From: Bacillota bacterium | GTDB taxonomy: Bacteria > Bacillota > Bacilli > Lactobacillales > Enterococcaceae | Length of the DNA stretch: 64,000 bases | Assembly: GCA_023389005.1 (NCBI GenBank) | Contig: JAEWFE010000029.1 | Location: 4,505 to 68,504, forward strand | Direction: 5' to 3' | Part shown: in pieces, positions 31,163 to 39,721 of the stretch | Numbering within the stretch: position 1 is the stretch's first letter | Layout of the letters: every line of letters begins with the position of its first letter | Position numbers and translations under genes: made by a program | Notes under the pieces: generated by a model | Told to the model about the DNA's origin: nothing | What the model saw: only the letters and a program-made list of their open reading frames with translations | Databases searched by the model: none

Positions 31163-34141
31163 GTGAATAAGACAGTCATGGAAATGAAAGCAATCATGGA
31201 TGAAGATATAGATGTTTTAGAGCATTATGGTATGCCTAGAAGATCAGGTCGATATCCATGGGGCTCTGGAGACAATCCATATCAACATGGCAAAGATTTC
31301 TTGTCTAGAGTTGAAGAATTAAAGAAAAATGGTTGGGTAGAAACACCAGAAAATATAGCTAAAGAATTCGGTGTAAATACTGCTCAATATCGAATGGAAA
31401 AGAAAGTTTGTTTAGATAAACGAAGAATGGACAAAATAGCTCGCGTTGAATCGTTAAAAGCAGATGGATTGAATAATTCTGAGATTGGTAGAAAAATGGG
31501 CATCAGCGAATCAGCAGTCCGTTCATTGCTAGACGAGAAAGCTAAAGCTAGAACCTACGCTTCACGAAATACCGCCGATTTCTTAAAGGAAAAGGTGAGA
31601 GAAAAAGGCATGATTGATGTTGGTGCGGATGTGTATCGAGAGTTAAATATTTCGAAAACACAATTCGAGACCGCGCTTTATATTTTGGAAGGTGAAGGAT
31701 ATCCTATTTATAAAGGCGGTATTCAACAAGCGACCAATCCAAGTCAACAAATTAATCAGAAGGTATTGTGCCCTCCTGGAACAAAACATTCGGAAATATA
31801 TGACTTTAAAAATGTTCATACAATTACCGATTATATTTCAAGAGATGGTGGAGATTCTTATGAAAAGAAATTTCATTATCCTGAAAGTATGGATTCCAAG
31901 AGATTGGCTATTAGATATAAAGAAGATGGCGGAATTGATAAAGATGGTATTGTAGAAATTCGTCCTGGTGTTAAAGATTTATCTTTAGGAAATTCTCATT
32001 ATGCACAAGTTCGAATATTGGTAGATGGAACACATTATATTAAAGGAATGGCTGTATATTCAGACGATTTACCACCAGGTGTAGATGTGGTGTTTAATAC
32101 CAATAAATCAAAAAGCACTCCAAAAATGGATGTTTTGAAAGAAATAAAAAAAGACCCCGACAATCCGTTTGGCTCTGCTATTAAAGATGCGCAACAAGGC
32201 GGTCAATATTGGTATGAAGAAAATGGAAAAAAGAAATTAGGTCTTATTAATAAGCGTGCCGATGAAGGTGACTGGAGTGACTGGAAAGATGCACTCCCTT
32301 CTCAATTCTTGGCTAAGCAGAGCACAAGTTTAGCTAAAAAACAACTAAATTTAGCTAAAGAAGAGAGAATGAAAGAATTTGAAGAAATAATGTCACTGTC
32401 TAATCCGACAATTAAAAAGCATTTATTGGAAAAGTTTGCTTCTAATTGTGACTCAGCAGCGGTAAGTCTTAAAGCAGCCGCACTACCTGGACAAAAATAT
32501 CATGTCATTATTCCTATCACATCTCTGAAAGATAATGAAATATATGCTCCTAACTATCCAGATGGTACAAAGTTAGCCCTCGTTCGATATCCACATGGCG
32601 GAACATTCGAAATTCCAATTGTAAAAGTAAATAATAAACACGCTGTCGCTAAAAAGCTTCTTGGAAAAGATGTTATTGATGCTGTTGGCATTAACGCCAA
32701 AGTTGCTGAGCGATTATCTGGAGCTGATTTTGATGGCGATACGGTTATGTGTATTCCAACCGATGACCCAAAAACTAAAATAAAAATAACTTCTACCGCA
32801 GCTTTGAAAGGATTAGAAGGTTTTGATCCTAAAGTAGAATATGGTCCAGAGTCATATAAGGGTAGAACTATTAAATTAATGAAAAACCCAGCAACTAATA
32901 CTGATGCGACTCAGTCAGAAATGGGTAGCATATCTAATTTAATTACTGATATGACTTTAGCAGGTGCTAGTGAAAAAGAATTAGCCAGAGCTGTTAGACA
33001 CTCGATGGTTGTTATCGATGCCGCAAAGCATAAATTAGACTATAAGCGTAGCGAAAAAGATAACAATATTGCTGAATTAAAAAGATTGTATCAAGTAAAA
33101 TATGATAAAAATGGCCGTATAAGATATGGTGGAGCATCCACATTGTTATCTAAAAGTAGTGGAGATGAAACAGTAAATAAACGACAAGGCGAAGCAAAAA
33201 TAAATATTAAAGGAAAAGAATGGTATGATCCATCTAGACCTGAAGGAGCTCTTATTTATAAAGATGCTAAAGATTTATATTATGTCGTTAAAGTAAATGA
33301 TAAAAAAGATAGAACCACTACGATTAAAACTGTTGATGGTAAGAAAATAAAATATAGTTGGGATGATAAGGAAGCTGTTAAAAAATATACTCCTAAAGAA
33401 GTAAAAGATAAAGAAGGAAATATCATTGGATATACTAGTCAAGATGGGAGTATAGAATATAAAATAAAAGCCCGTACTCAGAAGAGTACAAAAATGTTAG
33501 AGGTAGATAACGCAGAAGAATTACTATCCCCCGCCCGTCATCCGATGGAAGTTATTTATGCAGACTATGCGAATAGCATGAAGGCTCTGGCAAATAAAGC
33601 ACGTAAAGAAATGGTGTTTGCTGGAAAAATAGAATATTCTAGAAGTGCTAAAGAAAAATATAGAGCAGAATATGATTCATTGATGGCTAAATTAAATGAT
33701 GCCAAATTAAATACAATTAAAGAAAGAGCGGCTCAACGAATGGCATATTCTGAAGTTGCAGACAAACAGAAAACTATTTCTGATATGACTAAAGGTGACT
33801 TAAAGAAAGCTAGACAAATGGCTATATCTAAAGCTCGTGAAGAAGTTGGTTCATTGTCAAGAAGAGATAGAAATATAGAAATTACTGATAGAGAATGGGA
33901 AGCCATTCAAGCAGGAGCTATTAGTGAAACGAAACTTAAACAGATTCTAAACAACACTGACATTGATAAACTTAGAGAAAGAGCTACACCAAGAGCAACA
34001 GTTGAGTTGTCTTCAGTTAAGATTAACCGAATCAAAGCAATGAGTGCTTCGTATACTAATCAACAGATTGCAGAGAAACTTGGTATCTCACCAGCAACAG
34101 TTACCAAATACTTAAAAGAGGAGATTAGAAATGGAAACTAG
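31163..34141 (+). CDS. DFDGD double-psi-barrel RNA polymerase-like protein with N-terminal tag
   Basis: 992 residues, GTG start after AGGAGG. The catalytic metal motif of multisubunit-type RNA polymerases is present as LSGADFDGDTV (Asp triad about 522-526), preceded by LVRYPHGGTFEIP (about 475-487), which matches the R-x-P strand before the loop in beta'. An upstream block with KQSTSLAKKQL and DSAAVSLKAAALPGQ may be the partner barrel. HTH-like segments lie near 95-122 (LNNSEIGRKMGISESAVRSL) and 965-985 (TNQQIAEKLGISPATVTKYL). The N-terminus has LEHYGMPRRSGRYPWGSG (about 19-36). By analogy with YonO of SPbeta it should be a one-chain DNA-dependent RNA polymerase. Activity is inferred. Confidence 0.8.
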   Translation: MNKTVMEMKAIMDEDIDVLEHYGMPRRSGRYPWGSGDNPYQHGKDFLSRVEELKKNGWVETPENIAKEFGVNTAQYRMEKKVCLDKRRMDKIARVESLKADGLNNSEIGRKMGISESAVRSLLDEKAKARTYASRNTADFLKEKVREKGMIDVGADVYRELNISKTQFETALYILEGEGYPIYKGGIQQATNPSQQINQKVLCPPGTKHSEIYDFKNVHTITDYISRDGGDSYEKKFHYPESMDSKRLAIRYKEDGGIDKDGIVEIRPGVKDLSLGNSHYAQVRILVDGTHYIKGMAVYSDDLPPGVDVVFNTNKSKSTPKMDVLKEIKKDPDNPFGSAIKDAQQGGQYWYEENGKKKLGLINKRADEGDWSDWKDALPSQFLAKQSTSLAKKQLNLAKEERMKEFEEIMSLSNPTIKKHLLEKFASNCDSAAVSLKAAALPGQKYHVIIPITSLKDNEIYAPNYPDGTKLALVRYPHGGTFEIPIVKVNNKHAVAKKLLGKDVIDAVGINAKVAERLSGADFDGDTVMCIPTDDPKTKIKITSTAALKGLEGFDPKVEYGPESYKGRTIKLMKNPATNTDATQSEMGSISNLITDMTLAGASEKELARAVRHSMVVIDAAKHKLDYKRSEKDNNIAELKRLYQVKYDKNGRIRYGGASTLLSKSSGDETVNKRQGEAKINIKGKEWYDPSRPEGALIYKDAKDLYYVVKVNDKKDRTTTIKTVDGKKIKYSWDDKEAVKKYTPKEVKDKEGNIIGYTSQDGSIEYKIKARTQKSTKMLEVDNAEELLSPARHPMEVIYADYANSMKALANKARKEMVFAGKIEYSRSAKEKYRAEYDSLMAKLNDAKLNTIKERAAQRMAYSEVADKQKTISDMTKGDLKKARQMAISKAREEVGSLSRRDRNIEITDREWEAIQAGAISETKLKQILNNTDIDKLRERATPRATVELSSVKINRIKAMSASYTNQQIAEKLGISPATVTKYLKEEIRNGN

Positions 34142-34379
34142 ATCATGTTTAACAACAATCGATAATCCTTTCAATCCTTTTACTAACTTTTCAGAATGGT
34201 TTCTGTATGATGTTGGACAAGGTTACAACACTTGTGGAAAGATTGATAGATTAACAGAACGATTTGATGGCATGACAGAAGCAGAAGAAACTAAAGCTGT
34301 CGAAAAAGCCATTGATTTGATTATCGAAAATGATATTTTAAATATTTATAAAAAAATTCAACCACCATTAGCGATTTAA
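34131..34379 (+). CDS. Small acidic protein coupled to the RNA polymerase-like gene
   Basis: 82 residues starting METRSCLTTIDNPFNPFTNF, overlapping the upstream gene by 11 bases. Features NPFNPFTNFSEWFLYDVGQGYNTC and ETKAVEKAIDLIIENDILN. I recall relatives in gut phages always at this position. It may be an accessory subunit of the polymerase or a packaging protein; unproven. Confidence 0.7.
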   Translation: METRSCLTTIDNPFNPFTNFSEWFLYDVGQGYNTCGKIDRLTERFDGMTEAEETKAVEKAIDLIIENDILNIYKKIQPPLAI

Positions 34380-34386
34380 AAGCATA

Positions 34387-34415
34387 GAGGGGGGTCTTCA
34401 AAAACACACCCCCTC
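34387..34415. other. GC-rich hairpin block upstream of terminase (cos/pac candidate)
   Basis: GAGGGGG (34387-34393) pairs with CCCCCTC (34409-34415), followed by TGCATCGCGG. GC-rich islands of this kind are very rare in this AT-rich phage. Position just before the small terminase and an HNH nuclease suits a packaging site. Confidence 0.5.
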
Positions 34416-34427
34416 CCTGCATCGCGG

Positions 34428-34460
34428 CCCTCCTAAAAATTTCCCCGGAGGGATTTTTTC
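34428..34460 (+). terminator. Terminator between early and late regions
   Basis: CCCTCC (34428-34433) pairs with GGAGGG (34447-34452), followed by ATTTTTT. It separates the polymerase operon from the packaging operon. Confidence 0.75.
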
Positions 34461-34736
34461 ACAAACAATTCCACTTTTTAGATGCTCTATAGAGCCCCCA
34501 GAATGACTTTATATTCACCCCAGAGAGATTTTTATTCCATTCAATACTTCTTATGTTGTTTTTCACAATACAGAATACACATTTGTGTACACCTCCTTTA
34601 AAGATATTAGTATAAAGCTTAGTTGGTAGGTATCTGGGGGTTCTATAAAGTGTCCGAAAAGTGGATAAAAACTATATTTAACTTCTTATAAAATCTTCAT
34701 AAACTATTCCCAAAACAAACGAGAGGAGGTAGCAAG
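34461..34736. other. Noncoding region before the late operon
   Basis: About 275 bases with no gene. No phage-type promoter was found here. Possible host-like hexamers (for example TTGGTA with TATAAA at 15 bp) are weak. The late operon promoter, possibly activator-dependent, should lie here. Confidence 0.5.
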
Positions 34737-35069
34737 TTGTCCAAAACTGACGAAACTCCGCGTTCTAGGAAAAGACGAAAAGCTCCTCCTGCATTGACAG
34801 TAGAAGACCGTGAACAACAACTTATTGCACTAGCGGTTAATGTTGCAGAAGAGCAGCTAAGAGAAGGCACAGCGTCTTCACAAGTGATTACGCATTTTTT
34901 AAAGCTAGGAACAACTTTAGCGAAGTTAGAACGTGAGAAATTAGAGAAAGAAAACGAACTATTAAAGGCTAAAGCAAGGGCTCTTGAGTCTGCAGAACGA
35001 AGTGAAGCCATGTACGAAGAAGCATTGAAAGCGATGCGGAAGTACCAGGGATCTGATGACTATGAGTAA
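34737..35069 (+). CDS. Terminase small subunit-like protein
   Basis: 110 residues, TTG start after GAGGAGGT. Basic N-terminus (PRSRKRRKAPPALTVEDREQ), then a helical body with EEQLREGTASSQVITHFLKL and a coiled coil (LAKLEREKLEKENELLKAKA). It is first in the packaging operon, preceding HNH and terminase large subunit, with the size of a DNA-recognition subunit. The family call rests mostly on position. Confidence 0.65.
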   Translation: MSKTDETPRSRKRRKAPPALTVEDREQQLIALAVNVAEEQLREGTASSQVITHFLKLGTTLAKLEREKLEKENELLKAKARALESAERSEAMYEEALKAMRKYQGSDDYE

Positions 35070-35475
35070 TATTCGAACCTACGATGAATTGACTAAATTT
35101 GAAACGTTTGAAGAGAGATTCAAGTATTTAAAGTTGGACGGTTCAGTAGGGAAAGATACGTTTGGATTTGATAGATATTTAAATCAAAATTTTTATCGTT
35201 CAAAAGAATGGAAAGATGTACGTAATCATGTGATTGCTCGAGATTTAGGACGAGATTTAGGTGTCGAAGGTCGAGAAATTTTCGATAAAGTTCTAATCCA
35301 TCATATGAATCCAATAACTACAAAAGACATTATTGAGAAAACAGATTTTTTACTAAATCCAAACTATCTTATATGTACTTCGAAAAGCACGCATGATGCA
35401 ATACACTATGGGGATTTCAATCCCTTATTTTCGAGTTATACAAAAAGACGTAAAGGAGACACTAAATTATGGTAA
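35062..35475 (+). CDS. HNH endonuclease
   Basis: 137 residues. NFYRSKEWKDVRNHVIARD leads into LIHHMNPITTKDI (His-His) and LLNPNYLICTSKSTHDAIHYG (Asn, His), the HNH metal-binding order. Next to terminase genes such nucleases assist specific DNA cleavage in cos-type phages of the HK97 group. It overlaps the small terminase gene by 8 bases. Confidence 0.88.
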   Translation: MSNIRTYDELTKFETFEERFKYLKLDGSVGKDTFGFDRYLNQNFYRSKEWKDVRNHVIARDLGRDLGVEGREIFDKVLIHHMNPITTKDIIEKTDFLLNPNYLICTSKSTHDAIHYGDFNPLFSSYTKRRKGDTKLW

Positions 35476-35487
35476 AGAGGTGGAGTG

Positions 35488-35865
35488 ATGGCTGATAGAA
35501 ATGAAAGTATATTAGATTCAATTAAAAACTCTTTAGGAATTGAAGAAGACGAGAAAGCATTTGACGATGATTTAGTGATGCATATTAATTCAGTTTTTGG
35601 AGTTTTGAACCAAATTGGTGTTGGGCCAAAAACACCATATTTCATAACAAATACTTCTGAAACGTGGGACGGGTTCACCAATCTTCCAAAAGGAACAATA
35701 GAGTATGTTAAAAGCTATATGTACTTAAAAGTGAAATTAATCTTTGACCCACCTGGAAGTTCTATTGCTGCGGAATCTATGAAACAAACAGCTAACGAGT
35801 ATGAATGGCGACTAATGGTGGCGATGGAACAGTTACCAAAGAATGAAGGTGAAGAAGATGAATGA
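35488..35865 (+). CDS. Head-tail connector (gp6-like)
   Basis: 125 residues from ATG 35488 (MADRNESILDSIKNSLGIEE). All-helical with HINSVFGVLNQIGVGPKTPY, NLPKGTIEYVKSYMYLKVKL and FDPPGSSIAAESMKQTANEYEWRL, the pattern of HK97 gp6-like connectors. Unusually it lies before the terminase large subunit and portal. Confidence 0.7.
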   Translation: MADRNESILDSIKNSLGIEEDEKAFDDDLVMHINSVFGVLNQIGVGPKTPYFITNTSETWDGFTNLPKGTIEYVKSYMYLKVKLIFDPPGSSIAAESMKQTANEYEWRLMVAMEQLPKNEGEEDE

Positions 35866-36226
35866 TGAATTATACCACCATGGTGTTCTAGGAATGAAAT
35901 GGGGACGTAGAAAGGCTAGAACAAAATCCAGTTCTAGAAAATCTAAAGGTAAAAAAATACCACTTCATGAAGACTATATTAACGCTCATAGTAGAAAGAG
36001 TGTTAAATCAATGAGTGATAAAGAACTTAAAAATAGACTTCAACGTTTGAACATGGAGCAACAATACGAACGATTGAATCCCTCAAAAGTAAATGCGGGA
36101 AAGAAGTATGCTACTAAAGTATTGGCAGCAGCTACTACAACAGCTACTGTAACTGGTGTTGCTTTAACCATCTATAATAACACAGATAAAATCATTAAAA
36201 TAGCCAAAGCGATGGGCGGTAGGTAG
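35858..36226 (+). CDS. GMKWG-tagged small membrane protein
   Basis: 122 residues from ATG 35858. The N-terminal tag is NDELYHHGVLGMKWGRR, followed by a basic linker (KARTKSSSRKSKGKK), HEDYINAHSRKSVKSMSDKE, LKNRLQRLNMEQQYERL and a C-terminal hydrophobic helix (VLAAATTTATVTGVALTIYN). The N-terminal tag recurs in three other genes here. A virion-associated or internal-head protein is likely; the role is unknown. Confidence 0.75.
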   Translation: MNDELYHHGVLGMKWGRRKARTKSSSRKSKGKKIPLHEDYINAHSRKSVKSMSDKELKNRLQRLNMEQQYERLNPSKVNAGKKYATKVLAAATTTATVTGVALTIYNNTDKIIKIAKAMGGR

Positions 36227-36228
36227 TT

Positions 36229-37254
36229 ATGAATCAGTACGAACTCTATCACCACGGCGTTAAAGGTATGAAGTGGGGTGTAAGAAAGAAATACAAACCC
36301 CATCCAAGAAAGAAGTCTAATAAACACGAAGAAGAACCTCAACAACGCCGAAAAGGATTGACTGATAAGCAGAAAAAGTATATAAAAATAGGTGTAAGTA
36401 TAACTGCAACCGCTTTAGTCGCGTATGGTTCTTATCGTCTTTATAAGTCTGGTAAATTAGATGGTTTGATTGGTAAAGGTAAATCATTTGTAAATAAGTC
36501 TAATAAAACAGCGTCAAATCCTTCCATAAAAACGGGCAGTGATTCTAAATTAATGGGTGGAATGAATAGTTTTAAGACTAAGAAACTAAAGTCCAGTATT
36601 ACTGATGATTTACGAGCCACAAACCCACTTTTTAGAACTGGACAGGCTGCTTTTACTAATAACTGTGGTAACTGTTCAATTAACTATGAAATGCGTAGAC
36701 GAGGTTTTGATACAGAAGCATTAGGTAATCCAAACAAAATGAGAGTTGAGCATGTAGGACAATTTTTTAAAGGACTAAAAGATGAATCATTTAACAAAGT
36801 TGATATTGATTCAAGTGTCAAGGATGTTGGTGCTAAATTTTCAAAGTCTATTTTAGATAAATACCCAGAAGGTGCTAGAGGTATGGTCGGACTTCACCAC
36901 AATTACGGAGGATTCGACGGTGCGCATTTCTTTAACTGGGAAGTTAAAAACGGAAATGTGTTATTCACAGATGCCCAAAATGGTGTTCGCGATGCGTCCA
37001 ATTATTTTAAATACTATAATAGAGCAACAAATAAGCCAATCGAAAGCATCCGATTAGATGACCTAGAACCGAATATGGACGAAATGAAGTCAATCATCAA
37101 AAATGTAGGCGAAAAAGTAGCTACTACATTCGATAGTAGCAGAATTAAGGGCGCAGGCTTTGTCATGCATAAATTAAGAAAAATGAGGAGAGATTATTAT
37201 GGTATTGAGCGTAAAAGAAGCATACCGCATAGTAAAAGAAAACGACAAACATAA
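36229..37254 (+). CDS. GMKWG-tagged papain-fold (Tox-PL/deamidase-like) protein
   Basis: 341 residues. Tag NQYELYHHGVKGMKWGVRKK, a basic linker, a membrane-like helix (YIKIGVSITATALVAYGSYR) and a C-terminal domain: NNCGNCSINYEMRRRGFDTE (nucleophilic Cys about 146 or 149), GAHFFNWEVKNGNVLFTDAQNG (His about 233, Asp/Gln about 248-250). That Cys-His-Asp order and sequence match papain-fold toxin 1 (glutamine deamidase or protease) domains of polymorphic toxins. It may be delivered with phage DNA and modify a host protein. Confidence 0.75.
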   Translation: MNQYELYHHGVKGMKWGVRKKYKPHPRKKSNKHEEEPQQRRKGLTDKQKKYIKIGVSITATALVAYGSYRLYKSGKLDGLIGKGKSFVNKSNKTASNPSIKTGSDSKLMGGMNSFKTKKLKSSITDDLRATNPLFRTGQAAFTNNCGNCSINYEMRRRGFDTEALGNPNKMRVEHVGQFFKGLKDESFNKVDIDSSVKDVGAKFSKSILDKYPEGARGMVGLHHNYGGFDGAHFFNWEVKNGNVLFTDAQNGVRDASNYFKYYNRATNKPIESIRLDDLEPNMDEMKSIIKNVGEKVATTFDSSRIKGAGFVMHKLRKMRRDYYGIERKRSIPHSKRKRQT

Positions 37255-37432
37255 TGCGTTCAATCCGTCAATGGCGGCAGAAAATCAAGTGCATATCGCT
37301 TTCGGAAACGATGACAATATTATCCGAGGAGTGAATAAATTTACAGGAGAGTATTTCCAAACGTACTTCCTAGACTATCCTTATCAAGCAGAGGACATCA
37401 TACGACGATGGGATAGAAAAGAATTTATGTAA
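37199..37432 (+). CDS. Small protein overlapping the deamidase-like gene, possible immunity protein
   Basis: 77 residues starting MVLSVKEAYRIVKENDKHNA; alpha+beta (VHIAFGNDDNIIRGVNKFTGEY). GAGGAG precedes the ATG and the gene overlaps the upstream one by 56 bases. This simple fold and coupling recall Imm35-type immunity proteins that accompany papain-fold toxins; the link is inference. Confidence 0.55.
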   Translation: MVLSVKEAYRIVKENDKHNAFNPSMAAENQVHIAFGNDDNIIRGVNKFTGEYFQTYFLDYPYQAEDIIRRWDRKEFM

Positions 37433-37441
37433 TACATTTAG

Positions 37442-37468
37442 ACACGGTCAACGCCGTGTTTTTTTTAT
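37442..37468 (+). terminator. Terminator before terminase large subunit
   Basis: ACACGG, TCAACG loop, CCGTGT, then eight T. It lies within the late operon, so late genes need antitermination, read-through or a separate promoter. Confidence 0.85.
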
Positions 37469-37487
37469 GCTTAAAAGGAGTGATTGA

Positions 37488-39236
37488 ATGGCATTATCTA
37501 ATACCGCAACTCCTAAATACTATAGACAGTTCCGTGAAGCAGTTATACGTGGAGAGATTCCAGTAAACAAAGAAATATCCATGGAGATGAACAGAATAGA
37601 CGAATTGGTTAGAAACCCAGGCGTATATTACGACGATCAAGCTGTAGAGGGTTTTATCGAATTTTGCGAGAATGAGCTAACTCTAACTGATGGTGGAGAT
37701 TTACACCTACTTGATTCGTTTAAACTTTGGGCTGAACAATTATTCGGTTGGTATTATTTCATCGATAGAACAGTATGGGTTCCCGATAAAGATGGTCATG
37801 GAGGAAAGTACGTTAGAAAGTCTATCAAAACTCGTCTTGTTAAGAAACAGTATCTGATTGTTGCTCGAGGTGCTGCAAAGTCAATGTATAGTTCATGTAT
37901 TCAGAATTTCATGCTTAACGTAGATACATCAACCACCCATCAAGTTACAACTGCCCCAACTATGAAACAGGCAGAGGAAGTTATGTCGCCAATTCGGACA
38001 GCAATTACTCGTTCAAGAGGACCACTATACAAATTCTTAACTGAAGGTTCGATTCGTAACACAAGTGGTTCTAAGGCAGATAGAGTGAAGTTAGCATCGA
38101 CGAAAAAAGGAATTGAAAATTTCTTAACAGGTTCATTATTAGAAGTAAGACCGATGAAGATTGATAAGTTACAAGGACTACGTGTGAAAACAGCAACAGT
38201 CGACGAATGGCTATCGGGTGATATTCGCGAAGATGTGATTGGAGCGTTAGAACAAAGTGCTACCAAAGGCGATGAGGATTACATGATCATTGCCACGAGT
38301 TCTGAAGGGACTGTCCGTAATGGTAGTGGTGACACAATCAAAATGGAATTAATGAAAATTCTTAAAGGAGAGTATTCAGCACCACACGTTTCTATCTGGT
38401 ATTACAAACTCGACGATGTCGAAGAAGTTGGAAATCCAGAAATGTGGTTAAAGGCGAACCCAAATTTAGGAAAGACTGTTAGCTATGAAGCTTACCAGTT
38501 GGACGTCGAGAGAGCGGAACAATCTCCAGCTGCACGAAACGATATTCTTGCTAAAAGGTTTGGAATACCGATGGAGGGGTATACTTATTATTTTACATAC
38601 GAAGAAACGGTACCGCATCGTTCCAGAGATTTTTGGTCAATGCCATGTTCACTTGGCGCAGACTTGTCTCAAGGGGACGATTTTTGTGCTTTTACTTTCT
38701 TATTCCCACTTAAAGATGGAACGTTTGGCGTGAAGACTAGGAACTATATTTCATCATTAACAATGTCTAAATTACCGCTGGCAATGAGAACCAAGTATGA
38801 AGAGTTTCTAAAAGAGGGAAGTCTAATTGTATTAGATGGAAATATTTTAGACATGATGCAAGTATATGATGATCTAGATGCTCATATCATTAAGATGGGG
38901 TACGACGTTCGCTCATTTGGATTTGACCCATATAACGCTAGAGAGTTTGTGGAACGTTGGGAAAAAGAGAATGGTCCATTTGGAATTGAGAAGGTTATTC
39001 AAGGTGTAAAAACAGAGTCTGTACCACTTGGGGAATTAAAGAAATTGTCTGAGGAAAGAATGCTTTTATTTGATGAGGAACTTATGAGTTTCACAATGGG
39101 TAACTGTGTTGTGATGCAGGATACAAATGGTAATAGGAAGTTGTTGAAGAAACGTTACGAGGCAAAAATCGATGCAGTTGCCGCGATGATGGATGCATTC
39201 GTAGCTTATAAATTAAACAAAGACGAGTTCGAATAA
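37488..39236 (+). CDS. terL: Terminase large subunit
   Basis: 582 residues. ATPase domain with Walker A-like VARGAAKSMYSS (about 125), QVTTAPTMKQAEEVM and Walker B-like TVDEWLSGD; nuclease domain with LGADLSQGDDFCAFTFLF (Asp motif about 387), FGFDPYN and C-terminal KIDAVAAMMDAF. This is the HK97-type (Terminase_1) pattern: it packages DNA into proheads and cuts concatemers. Confidence 0.95.
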   Translation: MALSNTATPKYYRQFREAVIRGEIPVNKEISMEMNRIDELVRNPGVYYDDQAVEGFIEFCENELTLTDGGDLHLLDSFKLWAEQLFGWYYFIDRTVWVPDKDGHGGKYVRKSIKTRLVKKQYLIVARGAAKSMYSSCIQNFMLNVDTSTTHQVTTAPTMKQAEEVMSPIRTAITRSRGPLYKFLTEGSIRNTSGSKADRVKLASTKKGIENFLTGSLLEVRPMKIDKLQGLRVKTATVDEWLSGDIREDVIGALEQSATKGDEDYMIIATSSEGTVRNGSGDTIKMELMKILKGEYSAPHVSIWYYKLDDVEEVGNPEMWLKANPNLGKTVSYEAYQLDVERAEQSPAARNDILAKRFGIPMEGYTYYFTYEETVPHRSRDFWSMPCSLGADLSQGDDFCAFTFLFPLKDGTFGVKTRNYISSLTMSKLPLAMRTKYEEFLKEGSLIVLDGNILDMMQVYDDLDAHIIKMGYDVRSFGFDPYNAREFVERWEKENGPFGIEKVIQGVKTESVPLGELKKLSEERMLLFDEELMSFTMGNCVVMQDTNGNRKLLKKRYEAKIDAVAAMMDAFVAYKLNKDEFE

Positions 39237-39249
39237 GGTAGTGAGTATG

Positions 39250-39711
39250 ATGAATCAAAATGAATTGTATCACTACGGTGTTGTAGGAATGAAATGGGGA
39301 CACCGTAGAGCAAGACCAAAAGATATCACAAAGGTGAGAGGTAAAAAGATTCAAAAGCAGTTTCAAAAGAAGATGAAAAAGAATCAACTCTCAAATAGCA
39401 ATGCTCTAAGAGACAAAATGAGTAGAGAGTTACAAAAAACGTCTACACATAAAAGATTAGAGAATTTTTCAAAAGATGTAAATAAAATGTATAAAGAGTT
39501 TGACAAAGCGCACCCAGGAAAAACACTGGTAGTCGATAAACGTTTTGTTGACGCTCAAAATAAATTACAAGCGAAGCATCAGAAAACAGTTGATAAATTC
39601 ATTAATAAACATCTTGATCAAATGGCTAGTGCAACATTAAAAGACCTGGGGTATGAAGATACTAAGAAAGCTAGAAAATATCTAAAAGATATAGGATTTC
39701 AAAATTGGTAG
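39250..39711 (+). CDS. GMKWG-tagged basic helical protein A
   Basis: 153 residues from ATG 39250. Tag NQNELYHYGVVGMKWGHRRA, then a lysine-rich helical body (GKKIQKQFQKKMKKNQLSN, KFINKHLDQMASATLKDLGY). Its first 66 bases are identical to those of the 39722 gene. Probably a DNA-associated internal head protein. Confidence 0.75.
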   Translation: MNQNELYHYGVVGMKWGHRRARPKDITKVRGKKIQKQFQKKMKKNQLSNSNALRDKMSRELQKTSTHKRLENFSKDVNKMYKEFDKAHPGKTLVVDKRFVDAQNKLQAKHQKTVDKFINKHLDQMASATLKDLGYEDTKKARKYLKDIGFQNW

Positions 39712-39721
39712 GAGGTAAAAC

